Assembly: GCA_964596325.1 (NCBI GenBank)
Contig: CAZQSQ010000001.1
Location: forward strand, 62,001-126,000
Direction of reading: 5' to 3'
DNA: 64,000 nt
Source of the DNA: JBAZJI01 sp964596325
GTDB lineage: Bacteria > Patescibacteriota > Minisyncoccia > Minisyncoccales > JAGOPM01
The notes under the pieces were generated by a model. That model searched no databases, had not been told where the DNA came from, and saw nothing but the letters and a program-made list of their open reading frames with translations. The translations under genes and the position numbers were made by a program. This document shows, in pieces, positions 33,720 to 41,485 of this stretch (within the stretch, counting starts at the first letter, position 1; each line of letters begins with the position of its first letter).

Positions 33720-34426
33720 ACTTGCGGCTTTTCGATATGCGCCTCCAGCGCGTTTTCATCTATTACAAAATCATCAAAAATAACCGGTATTCTTTGCTTT
33801 ACATCTTTTAATAAATTAACCATGGCGTGCCTAATCTCCCAGTGCGCCTTCTTATCGCAGCGAAGCTTAAAAACGTGCCGCCATTCACGCAAATTGGCCG
33901 TCATGACTATTTGGGATTCAATGCCGGTGGGCAATAATTGGCGTGCGTCCTCGGGCAGCCAACCGGCAAGGCGTAAACCCCGATACATCTGTTCATTAAG
34001 CGCAACCCAATCTTTTGCGGAAAGTTTCAAAACTGCTTTAACCGGAGCTTCACCAATGATTATCTCCACCAGTTTTTCATTTTCGTCTTTATGCGGAGGC
34101 AAGACAACGCGAAATTCTTTTTCATCCACATAGCGCGTGCTTTCTTGCGTAAAAGAAGCGACGCGGTGGCGCACAAGCTCATGGGTCATGCCCCGCGAAT
34201 ATCCGGAAAACTCCACGCTCATAGAGCTATGCTCTAGCACGCTTTCGTGCCCTAGTCTTCTTATCATTTCACAAAATTTCTCTGCTGTGCCCTGCCCGAT
34301 TTTATCCCGGCTCTGATAAGCCGTGCGCCCGGCTTCTTCGACTAACTGCAAAGGGTTTTCACCGCTAAACCCCGACATTATGCCTAAAATCCGATATTTC
34401 CCGGCATTTTTTAATACTTCAGCCAT
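33716..34426 (-). CDS. thyX: Flavin-dependent thymidylate synthase
   Basis: Makes dTMP from dUMP using methylene-tetrahydrofolate, FAD and NADPH. 236 aa, normal length. Seen: the ThyX signature RHRVASFTQESTR (86-98, consensus RHRxxSxxxxSxR), HESVLEHSSMSVEFSG upstream of it, and NLREWRHVFKLRCDKKAHWEIR-type sequence near 170-190 with the conserved Arg/His residues. It overlaps tmk by 16 bp and glyA by 4 bp. No thyA is visible, so this is the route to dTMP here. Confidence 0.96.
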   Translation of the reverse strand: MAEVLKNAGKYRILGIMSGFSGENPLQLVEEAGRTAYQSRDKIGQGTAEKFCEMIRRLGHESVLEHSSMSVEFSGYSRGMTHELVRHRVASFTQESTRYVDEKEFRVVLPPHKDENEKLVEIIIGEAPVKAVLKLSAKDWVALNEQMYRGLRLAGWLPEDARQLLPTGIESQIVMTANLREWRHVFKLRCDKKAHWEIRHAMVNLLKDVKQRIPVIFDDFVIDENALEAHIEKPQV

Positions 34427-35031
34427 GTTTTTATTTCTTGATGTATTTCATCTATGCTGCGCTCCCCATCAATAACTTTAAGCTCAGGAAAACGCACCAC
34501 AACTTTCTCATATTGCTTCCAAGTATTGGCCAGCTTTTCTTCCACTTCGAAAAATTTCATCCCCTCATTGCGTTTGGTAACACGCTGCATACAAATTTTC
34601 GGGTTCACTTTGAGCAGGAATGTAAAATCCGGCATCAAAAAATCCTTATTCAGGGATATCAGATAGTCCAAATCATTGCCATGCGCGGCCCCGAAAGCAA
34701 AAGAAGAAAAACAATATCGGTCACAAATAACCAGCTTGCCCTCTTTAAGCGCCGGGATAATTTCCTGTTCCAAATGCTCTTTTCTGTCTTGGGCAAAAAG
34801 CTCTTGCAAGGGCTTGGCCTCCATCTTCACCTTTTTATCCAATACATCCCGGAGGGTTTGCGCCACACTGGAATGGAATTGGCCCTCCAGCTGAGTAGGC
34901 TCTTTGGTCAGCAAAACCTCCCGGCCTTGAGAGATAAAATATTGGCCCAAAAGCCGGGCCTGCGTGGTCTGCCCACTGCCGTCCAAACCTTCAAAAACAA
35001 TGAATTTTCCGCCAAACTTATTGGCAATCAT
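34411..35031 (-). CDS. tmk: Thymidylate kinase with Gln in place of the Walker A lysine
   Basis: Phosphorylates dTMP to dTDP. 206 aa. Seen: FIVFEGLDGSGQTTQARLL (10-28), where the P-loop reads GLDGSGQTT, so the normally essential Lys is Gln21 (codon CAG). The dTMP-binding DRYCFSSFAFG near 103-113 follows the family DRY/SS pattern, and an acidic LID-like segment (QRVTKRNEGMKF) follows. It lies 1 bp after the P-loop kinase gene and overlaps thyX. The rest of the fold is well kept, so this is probably a working variant rather than a decayed gene, but that needs an assay or relatives to confirm. Confidence 0.9.
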   Translation of the reverse strand: MIANKFGGKFIVFEGLDGSGQTTQARLLGQYFISQGREVLLTKEPTQLEGQFHSSVAQTLRDVLDKKVKMEAKPLQELFAQDRKEHLEQEIIPALKEGKLVICDRYCFSSFAFGAAHGNDLDYLISLNKDFLMPDFTFLLKVNPKICMQRVTKRNEGMKFFEVEEKLANTWKQYEKVVVRFPELKVIDGERSIDEIHQEIKTWLKY

Positions 35032-35032
35032 A

Positions 35033-35590
35033 TTAGCACTTGACCTTAAAACATTTCATCGCACTTTTGAGCTGGTCTTTAAGCTCGGCAAAGCTGCCAT
35101 TGTTATCAATGATGAAATCCGCCTTCTGGCCAATTTCCAAAATTGAACGCTCCGTGGAAGCCGAATCCATTTCCAAAAATTTTTCAAAAGAGGAATTATC
35201 GTCTTTTTTTTCTTTTCTCCCGCGCACCCGCTGCCAACGCGTTTTGGCATCGGCCTTAATGTAAACCAACTTGCCCCCGAGTTTTTTTAAGAGCTGGCGT
35301 TCACTCTCATAACGAATACCGTTAAGAATAATCAATCCGCCCTTCAAGCTTTTGATTTTGCGCTCAATGGCACGGGCTAAAACATCCTCTCCAAAGCGCT
35401 CGCGCAAAACCCGGCCCAACCACTGCTGATCTTCTTTTTTTATTTCATTGGTAAAAATATTGAGCGCCTCAGTCAGTGGCGTGGAAAAGCGTAAAAAAAT
35501 CGCTTTCTTGTTTATTTTTTTTAGCTGCTCACAAAGAGCGTCCTTGCCTGCACCGGTTTGCCCGGTAATACCTATGACTTTCGCTTTCAT
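35033..35590 (-). CDS. P-loop nucleotide kinase family protein (dephospho-CoA kinase / dNMP kinase-like)
   Basis: A 185-aa P-loop NTPase. Walker A is GITGQTGAGKDALC (7-20, Lys16). Further on are FSTPLTEALN, LIILNGIRYESE near 87-98 and VYIKADAKTRWQRVRGR near 110-126, a LID-like Arg-rich helix. This resembles the dephospho-CoA kinase/COG0237 group and phage-type deoxynucleoside monophosphate kinases. It sits between dCMP deaminase (1-bp overlap) and tmk (1-bp gap) in the dTMP operon, which argues for a dNMP or NMP substrate rather than CoA. The substrate is unresolved. Confidence 0.8.
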   Translation of the reverse strand: MKAKVIGITGQTGAGKDALCEQLKKINKKAIFLRFSTPLTEALNIFTNEIKKEDQQWLGRVLRERFGEDVLARAIERKIKSLKGGLIILNGIRYESERQLLKKLGGKLVYIKADAKTRWQRVRGRKEKKDDNSSFEKFLEMDSASTERSILEIGQKADFIIDNNGSFAELKDQLKSAMKCFKVKC

Positions 35591-36141
35591 TATATTTTTA
35601 AGTTTTCTTTATGGTTTTGCTCGGCACCGTATTGGTGCTCATCATCAACAATGTCCTTTTGGCGCCAATCATTTACCCAATCTTCCACCGAAAATACTTT
35701 TATTTTACCTTCCGAAGTGGTGCAAACCACGCGCCGTAAACCGGAATTAATAATCATCTTTTTGCAGATAAAGCAAGGAAAGCTGTCAATTGTTTGGCCG
35801 GTTTTGGCTGAGCGGATAGAAATGAACATATCCCCGCCCAAGAGCGAAACCCCCGCGCGGGCAGCATTAATTATGGCATTTTGCTCGGCGTGCACGCTCC
35901 GACAAATCTCGTAACGAGTGCCATGCGGGATCTGCAATAAATCTCGCACGCAATTTCCGCGCTCAAAACAGTCTTTTGACTTTCTGGGCGCCCCGATATA
36001 ACCAGTAGCCACGATTTGATCATCTCGGACAATTATCGCCCCGCCATGAGAACGATAGCAAGTAGAACGTTTCCCAACCTGATCGGCGATATTTAGATAA
36101 TACTCGTCCTTTGTGGGGCGAGCAGTTTTGTTATCTTGCAT
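35590..36141 (-). CDS. dCMP deaminase family protein
   Basis: Zn-dependent deaminase making dUMP from dCMP. 183 aa, first gene of the dTMP operon. Seen: RSVHAEQNAI with HAE (84-86; His84 ligand and Glu86 proton shuttle), PCFICKKMI with Cys113 and Cys116 as the other zinc ligands, and GYIGAPRKSKDC, a dCMP-deaminase-like substrate loop with an extra Cys near 58-64. The C-terminal DDEHQYGAEQNHKENLK is charged. ATG 36141 lies about 6 nt after the expected transcription start, without an SD. Confidence 0.9.
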   Translation of the reverse strand: MQDNKTARPTKDEYYLNIADQVGKRSTCYRSHGGAIIVRDDQIVATGYIGAPRKSKDCFERGNCVRDLLQIPHGTRYEICRSVHAEQNAIINAARAGVSLLGGDMFISIRSAKTGQTIDSFPCFICKKMIINSGLRRVVCTTSEGKIKVFSVEDWVNDWRQKDIVDDEHQYGAEQNHKENLKI

Positions 36142-36153
36142 ACACGTGCCGTT

Positions 36154-36182
36154 ATTCTAGCAAGCCCATGGCCTTAAACCAA
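36154..36182 (-). promoter_or_regulatory. Promoter of the dTMP operon, near-leaderless
   Basis: TTGGTT (36177-36182), 17 bp, TAGAAT (36154-36159) with extended -10 TGC. The predicted start is about 6 nt before ATG 36141. Confidence 0.65.
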
Positions 36183-36242
36183 CAGGTAAGTTATCCACAC
36201 ATTTATGAGAATATATTAAAACTTCCTGTCAATTTTATATGT

Positions 36243-36277
36243 AAAAATCCCCCGAGCTAGTCGAGGGAGGATTTTTA
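36243..36277 (-). terminator. Terminator of the subtilisin-family gene
   Basis: AATCC-CCCGA on one arm pairs with TCGAGGG-GGATT on the other, flanked by A and T runs. It lies just after the stop at 36278. Confidence 0.75.
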
Positions 36278-39200
36278 TTAACGGGTATTATCAATGGCGG
36301 ACATTCCGCCAAAACAATAAGGGGCGGATCTGAAAATTTTACCGAATTTATCCTTTATTCCTGCGGTTATGCAATAAGGACTATTTTGGGGGAGATATAT
36401 CGCGTCAGACCAGAAGAAAAAATTCTTATCGCTAGAAAATAATGCGGACACTTTAGCATTGCTGCCTTGTTCCGAATTATTTGATATTTCAAACCACTGG
36501 GAAGCGGCTGAATTTTTCTTGATTGATTTAGTAGCAGCCTTGAAAATACTTCCGCTCAAAGAAGAACTGGCAGAAACGATAGAAATTTCCGAACTATCAA
36601 CAAATGGATTCTTAAGATCATTTCCAGTGGCAGCTACATCTTTTTTATCTTTTGACATTAACTTGGGATTGGAATCACTGGCACTAGGCAATTTTAATCC
36701 TGAAATAGTTTGCATAATCCTAGCTGGCAAAGCCAGTTGAACTTCTTTTTTGGCTGGATTTACATCGTTTGAAGAATCCTCAAACCATTTCAAATTTATT
36801 TTGGGCAAGCCACTGTAAAATGGCATGGTAATATATACCCCGTCTTTGTTGTAGAATCCTAGCAATGAGTTGTCGCCGCCAGCACCGCTGAGAAAGACCT
36901 TATCTTGAAACTTTTTTACTTCATCTGGAGTCAACAAAAACGTGAGTGTAAACATATAGTCACGACTAGGGTCTAAATTTAGAATTTCATAGTCGGTGAC
37001 TTTCCATAAATTTTTTTCCAACCTTGCCCCTTTGAAAACAGCCCGTGCCCCCAAAATGGCAACATCGGTTAGTTTTCCACCGAGACGCCAAATCGACAAT
37101 ATGGAATTTTTTTCTTTAGAAATTCCTTGCCTATCAATATAAAATCGTCCGCTTAACTGAACATGAATATTTTTATCTTGGTCCGGGTATATCGAAGCGC
37201 CATTCATACAAATAAAGCCTTCTGTAGGAAAGATGTCTTTTTTTATTTGTTTGATTATCTTGTTGCCTGAGGAAACAGTTATTACAACATCATATGGAGT
37301 TAAATTTAAGCGCGACACTTTGATGCTTTCGCTCCAAATGCCATTACTTGATTTAACTTTTGAAAACTTGCGAATAGTCGGCGGCGCAAATGATCTAGAT
37401 AAATATGCTAATTCGCTTTTATTTAACATCTGCGCCCATTGATCGGGGCAAGCAAATTTCTTCTCAACATTTACCTCCACATCATAAACCGCATCTCGCA
37501 AGCCACTTATATTGATATCCAACTTATCATCATTTTCTTCTGATGTATCTATAACGTTTTTTATATATTCCTGATCAAGAGTAACATCAATCTGCATCCC
37601 ATCTTCTTTTTTTAATAATTGCGACCCATACCTGCACCAAGGTTGGCTAGTATAAACCCGCAAAGAGCTTGGTTCACGAGAGAATAAATCAACGCAGACA
37701 TATTCTGTATCAAAATTTCGCCGATGAGCTGGCGACTCAGGCGTATTATTCGCTGGCAAATAATAAGTTGCTTTTACCGTAAAAACCCCGCCTTTATTAT
37801 TATCAAAAATCATCGAGGCGGAATTTCGCCCAAATAAAGAACCTGTCCCTTCCATGTCGGACTTTTGGTTTATTTTCAATATATACTCAAACTCATAGGC
37901 ATAATCTTTGGGCACAATAATATCTATCGCCAAATCAAAGAATTCATTCTTAATACTATCTGAATATTGCTTCAACACTCTTACATCCTTGATTTCTAGT
38001 TTTGGCGCTGACCTAGATACTCTTTTCTTGGCAATTTCCTGACATTGTGACAGCTTTCCCGAAAATTGTACCATCTTGGCCAAATTGACAGTCTTCACAA
38101 CTCCTCCCGTATTAAAACTTAAAATATCATCATTAATATTATCAATGATGCAACGCTGGAGCGCCATATCATTTTTGGACGCAATACCAAAACGCAGAAT
38201 ATGTGCCATGGCACCAGTTATGTGCGCCACAGAATACGACAGGCCGCCATATGGCCGAATTACATTTCCGTCCTCCAAAACGGTCGCCCAAATAGGCGCA
38301 GCAACATCAAAATTCTGATCGCCATATATAATTTTAGGGAGGGCTTTACATGACACATTTTCTCCAGATTTAATATTCAAAATTTTATCCAACTTGTCAT
38401 CCCCCTGATTCGTTTTAATCATAGGATCCTCCTTACCAGATTTGAATATGTCATATCCTCCAGCACAAACAACTGGCTTCACGATCTGACCCCTATAATC
38501 AATTTCCGAAACCTTGCATAACCAGCTATCAGAGGTAATTGTAAAAATTCCTCTTTGCCCAGCTTGTCTAATAGCTTCCGCGACTGCCGGATCTCCTCCC
38601 TGTGTATAGACCTTTTCTAAACTTAAATTTACTAAATTGGCAAGATTATTCTTGGCAAAATGCATCCCGGACACAATTTCGACGCTGCTAATATTATCGC
38701 CATAATAACCTTTGTCGATTTTTATAGGCATTATTCTGACATATTGTTCTTTGAAAGATTTGACATTATTGATTCCGGCAATAGCAAAATTATTTTCCAT
38801 TTGGCCAGCAATAAGCGTTGCCATACCCTCTCCATGCTTTCCGTTTGAAAGTTTCTCGTTATAACTACTATCAGAATCAAGATATTTTCTAATATCTATC
38901 CCTCCAAAAGGACATTTAATTTTTTTGTAATTATAATCGACGCAGACATCATCCTTTGCCTTCCATAAGATCGGCGAAATATCAGGACTGATATAAGAGC
39001 TGTCGGTCAGACCATCATCAAGAATCGCCACAACAACATCTTGTGTATATTTGCCTTTATAAACTCCACGACCTTCATAAACTTTTCTTTCGGTAAAATC
39101 CCAAGCTTCGTCAGCGGAAAATCCGATGGATTTATCGTTTATGTAGAACTTAGCAAATAAGTTGCTTTGCGATTTGAAATACGGATCTGACGGTTTGAAG

Positions 39201-39673
39201 GTTGGCGTTTGGCTTTGGCCAAGTAGACGATATTTGAAGTTTAGCTGTGCCTCTCCAACTTTTTTTCCTTGAAAATAAGCTTTTCTGATTTGTGAGACAA
39301 CGCTTTTCGCAATAGGAATGTAAACGCCAGACTTTTCTCCATCCAAATCAACCGGAAAAATCCTGACAATAGCCAAGTTTTGATCCTTGATAAAGATCAT
39401 GCTTTTTTCACCTTTAAGATTGCCTGCGACAAAAGGATCCTCCCAGCTCAGGGTATTTATATATTGCAACGCCTCCTTTTCTCCGCTTTCCGTCCTAAGA
39501 TCAAACAATTCTCTATTAAAAGTTATCAAGACTCGTGTTGGCTCGACTTCATATTTCGACGTCGCCCCCTCATCGTCGTAATGCGAACTATCACTACTAA
39601 CCTGTGCTTGCACAAAAGAAGTAAAGCCAAATATCGTAATTAGAATTGTTAAAAACACAAAAAGCTTTTTCAT
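36278..39673 (-). CDS. Secreted subtilisin-like serine protease (S8) with long C-terminal region
   Basis: 1131 aa with a signal peptide (to about 23, FVQAQVSS). Residues 40-190 look like a pro-region. The S8 domain follows with all three catalytic motifs: VVVAILDDGL (Asp219), NGKHGEGMATLIAG (His280) and GGLSYSVAHITGAMA (Ser479). The segment that normally carries the oxyanion Asn reads TITSDSWLC (379-386), so that residue appears changed to Asp or Ser. The last about 600 residues are beta-rich modules. It is a single gene with a near-leaderless promoter and its own terminator. Function outside the cell (processing or degradation) is inferred; the substrate is unknown. Confidence 0.88.
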   Translation of the reverse strand: MKKLFVFLTILITIFGFTSFVQAQVSSDSSHYDDEGATSKYEVEPTRVLITFNRELFDLRTESGEKEALQYINTLSWEDPFVAGNLKGEKSMIFIKDQNLAIVRIFPVDLDGEKSGVYIPIAKSVVSQIRKAYFQGKKVGEAQLNFKYRLLGQSQTPTFKPSDPYFKSQSNLFAKFYINDKSIGFSADEAWDFTERKVYEGRGVYKGKYTQDVVVAILDDGLTDSSYISPDISPILWKAKDDVCVDYNYKKIKCPFGGIDIRKYLDSDSSYNEKLSNGKHGEGMATLIAGQMENNFAIAGINNVKSFKEQYVRIMPIKIDKGYYGDNISSVEIVSGMHFAKNNLANLVNLSLEKVYTQGGDPAVAEAIRQAGQRGIFTITSDSWLCKVSEIDYRGQIVKPVVCAGGYDIFKSGKEDPMIKTNQGDDKLDKILNIKSGENVSCKALPKIIYGDQNFDVAAPIWATVLEDGNVIRPYGGLSYSVAHITGAMAHILRFGIASKNDMALQRCIIDNINDDILSFNTGGVVKTVNLAKMVQFSGKLSQCQEIAKKRVSRSAPKLEIKDVRVLKQYSDSIKNEFFDLAIDIIVPKDYAYEFEYILKINQKSDMEGTGSLFGRNSASMIFDNNKGGVFTVKATYYLPANNTPESPAHRRNFDTEYVCVDLFSREPSSLRVYTSQPWCRYGSQLLKKEDGMQIDVTLDQEYIKNVIDTSEENDDKLDINISGLRDAVYDVEVNVEKKFACPDQWAQMLNKSELAYLSRSFAPPTIRKFSKVKSSNGIWSESIKVSRLNLTPYDVVITVSSGNKIIKQIKKDIFPTEGFICMNGASIYPDQDKNIHVQLSGRFYIDRQGISKEKNSILSIWRLGGKLTDVAILGARAVFKGARLEKNLWKVTDYEILNLDPSRDYMFTLTFLLTPDEVKKFQDKVFLSGAGGDNSLLGFYNKDGVYITMPFYSGLPKINLKWFEDSSNDVNPAKKEVQLALPARIMQTISGLKLPSASDSNPKLMSKDKKDVAATGNDLKNPFVDSSEISIVSASSSLSGSIFKAATKSIKKNSAASQWFEISNNSEQGSNAKVSALFSSDKNFFFWSDAIYLPQNSPYCITAGIKDKFGKIFRSAPYCFGGMSAIDNTR

Positions 39674-39687
39674 GGCTATATTAGCTA

Positions 39688-39716
39688 ATTATACCTTGCT
39701 GTTCTCCCGGCCACAA
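39688..39716 (-). promoter_or_regulatory. Promoter of the subtilisin-family gene, near-leaderless
   Basis: TTGTGG (39711-39716), 17 bp, TATAAT (39688-39693). About 8 nt separate the expected start from ATG 39673; no SD. Confidence 0.68.
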
Positions 39717-39742
39717 AGTTGCGTTATACAACTTTTGCACAA

Positions 39743-39772
39743 CCAAAAATCCCCCTTGCGGGGGATTTTCAA
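39743..39772 (-). terminator. Terminator after rplK
   Basis: AATCCCCC (39748-39755) pairs with GGGGGATT (39760-39767), followed by TTTTTGG on the minus strand. It ends the secE-nusG-rplK operon. Confidence 0.88.
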
Positions 39773-39774
39773 AA

Positions 39775-40203
39775 TTACTTATCAATAACTTCCAGTCCCA
39801 TGGCTTTGGCAGTAGCGGCAATGGTCTTTTTGGCGGATTCCAGATTATCAGTATTCATATCCACCATCTTGCGCTTAGCTACTTCCTCAATCTGCTTCAT
39901 GGTTATCTTGCCCACCTTGCGCTTATTGGGCTCGCCCGATCCTTTCTCTAAGCCGATGGCTTTCTTAATCAGCTGAGAAGAAATGGGCTGCTTGAGTTTG
40001 AATTCGTAAGTGCGGTCTTCAAAAACCGTAATTTCAACCGGGATTTTGTATCCCATCTGCGGGCGGGTAGCATCATTAAACTTCTTGCAGAAGTCAGCAA
40101 TGTTAATACCGTGTTGTGCCAAAGTCGGACCGATTGGAGGTGCGGGGTTGGCGGCGCCAGCGTTGATAGCAAGCTTTACAATTGATTTTATTTTCTTAGC
40201 CAT
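39775..40203 (-). CDS. rplK: 50S ribosomal protein L11
   Basis: 142 aa, full length. Seen: the N-terminal IKSIVKLAINAGAANPAPPIGP, read as KLAINAGAANPAPPIGPTL, with the flexible Pro-rich loop and GTLGQ-type GPTLAQHGINI; then FCKKFNDATR and a C-terminal rRNA-binding part with KRKVGKITMKQIEEVA and KTIAATAKAMGLEV. It follows nusG by 26 bp. It is directly followed by a terminator; rplA (L1), the usual next gene, is absent here. Confidence 0.97.
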   Translation of the reverse strand: MAKKIKSIVKLAINAGAANPAPPIGPTLAQHGINIADFCKKFNDATRPQMGYKIPVEITVFEDRTYEFKLKQPISSQLIKKAIGLEKGSGEPNKRKVGKITMKQIEEVAKRKMVDMNTDNLESAKKTIAATAKAMGLEVIDK

Positions 40204-40229
40204 ATTATTTCTCTTTCAATTTCACTAAA

Positions 40230-40775
40230 TTATAATTTCTTGACCTGTAAGGTATCCAGTTCCACTGGGGTATCACGGCCGAACATATTAACTAACACTT
40301 TTATCTTGCCATGTTCATTGTCGATCTCGCAAATCTTGCCGTCATAATCCTTGAATATTCCGTCGACAATTTTAACCCTTTCATTAAGCTCAAAATCGAT
40401 ATTAAACTCCGGATTTTCACCACCCATCCTCTTTTTGAGAATTTCAATTTCCTGAGGACTGACCGGAATAGGCGTGGTAGAGCTGCCGACAAACCCCGTA
40501 ACATTGGGCGTATTGCGCACCACATACCAAGAATCGTCGGTTACCATCATTTCCACGAGCACATAGCCCGGATAAATCTTTTCTTCCACGACTTTGCGCT
40601 TTCCATTCTTAATCTTCACCTTCTTTTCGTGCGGGACCAAAACATTGAAAATTTTGTCCTGCATGCCGAGGTTTTCAACCCTCTGCAAAAGTGATTTGGC
40701 AACAGCCTCTTCATAGCCAGCATAGGTATGGATTACAAACCAATTTCTGCCTTGTTGAAGCTCTTGTTTTGCCAT
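40230..40775 (-). CDS. nusG: Transcription termination/antitermination protein NusG
   Basis: 181 aa. The NGN domain has NWFVIHTYAGYEEAVAKSL (11-29), FNVLVPHEKKVKIKNGK, YPGYVLVEMMVTDDSWYVV-type sequence near 68-86 and RNTPNVTGFVGS. The C-terminal KOW domain reads ERVKIVDGIFKDYDGKI (near 131-147). Length and domain order are standard. It lies 4 bp after secE and 26 bp before rplK, the universal order. There is no SD before its ATG. Confidence 0.97.
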   Translation of the reverse strand: MAKQELQQGRNWFVIHTYAGYEEAVAKSLLQRVENLGMQDKIFNVLVPHEKKVKIKNGKRKVVEEKIYPGYVLVEMMVTDDSWYVVRNTPNVTGFVGSSTTPIPVSPQEIEILKKRMGGENPEFNIDFELNERVKIVDGIFKDYDGKICEIDNEHGKIKVLVNMFGRDTPVELDTLQVKKL

Positions 40776-40779
40776 ATTT

Positions 40780-40983
40780 TTAATGGATTATAAATTTTTG
40801 GATTGCAAAGCGGAACACAGCATCTAAGCCGCCTAAAACAGCAGCAAATGCAAATGCAAAAACCAAGACCACGACAGTGTCCTTGATTATTTCCGAACGG
40901 GTGGGCCAAGTCACTTTTTTGACCTCGGCTTTAACATCGGAAAAATACGCTTTCAAACTTTCCCAAAAACCTTTCTTTTCCAT
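40780..40983 (-). CDS. secE: Preprotein translocase subunit SecE
   Basis: 67 aa. Amphipathic N-terminal helix (FWESLKAYFSDVKAEVKKVTWPTRSE, split as FWESLKAYFSDVKAEV and KKVTWPTRSE, the conserved SecE signature), followed by one transmembrane segment (about 33-58). Minimal single-TM SecE. It is the first gene of the secE-nusG-rplK operon. Confidence 0.95.
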   Translation of the reverse strand: MEKKGFWESLKAYFSDVKAEVKKVTWPTRSEIIKDTVVVLVFAFAFAAVLGGLDAVFRFAIQKFIIH

Positions 40984-41012
40984 ATCTTAAAAAAGCCCGC
41001 AGGCTCTGATAA

Positions 41013-41041
41013 ATAATAGCCAATATTGGCGTATTTGTCAA
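41013..41041 (-). promoter_or_regulatory. Promoter of secE-nusG-rplK, overlaid by a palindrome
   Basis: TTGACA (41036-41041), 17 bp, TATTAT (41013-41018). The spacer contains the perfect palindrome GCCAATATTGGC (41019-41030). A short AGCC/GGCT hairpin with six Ts follows in the leader (about 40990-41005). Confidence 0.75.
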
Positions 41042-41123
41042 TAACGCCAAAACCATAGTATTATCAGGGATTTCTGCGCTGGCGCTGCCCAAAATGCTTT
41101 GATTTTCTTAACTACTTTATCTA

Positions 41124-41152
41124 TTGATTTTATTCCAATTTTATGTTACAAT
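41124..41152 (+). promoter_or_regulatory. Promoter of the 69-aa gene
   Basis: TTGATT (41124-41129), 17 bp, TACAAT (41147-41152). The leader is about 70 nt with AGGAGG before ATG 41228. Confidence 0.72.
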
Positions 41153-41227
41153 TAATATGCAATCACAAAACGATTGCCCGAATTTCCCAAAGAAATTTTT
41201 GGACTTCAAAATTCCATAGGAGGAAAA

Positions 41228-41437
41228 ATGAAAGGCAAATGGTATTTGACATATACGCACTTCGGCTACACGGGGCACATAGCAATGACTGAATTTGTAA
41301 AGCTTCAGGCAACAAATGAGGAAGACGCCATTAAGGAAGGGCTTAAGAAACTGGAAGAAACCAAAAGAATAAGTGACTTCAAGGAGGACATCTGTAAGCC
41401 CGAAGTCCACTATATCATTTCTCTTGACGAAAAATAA
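41228..41437 (+). CDS. Small hypothetical protein (69 aa)
   Basis: ATG 41228 is preceded by AGGAGG (5 nt spacing); longer in-frame starts lie upstream of this SD. The protein begins KGKWYLTYTHFGYTGHIAMT and continues with an amphipathic helix (NEEDAIKEGLKKLEET), ending with EVHYIISLDEK. It looks like a small beta-alpha-beta fold. There is no signal peptide. It is a single-gene unit in a plus-strand island between secE and gyrB. No family is recognised. Confidence 0.72.
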   Translation: MKGKWYLTYTHFGYTGHIAMTEFVKLQATNEEDAIKEGLKKLEETKRISDFKEDICKPEVHYIISLDEK

Positions 41438-41455
41438 TCGCCAAAAAACCGCAAA

Positions 41456-41484
41456 GCCCCGAAGTAATTCGGGGTTCTATTTTT
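41456..41484. terminator. Terminator shared by the 69-aa gene and gyrB
   Basis: CCCCGAA (41457-41463) pairs with TTCGGGG (41468-41474) around GTAA, followed by TTCTATTTTT on the plus strand. Confidence 0.82.
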
Positions 41485-41485
41485 C

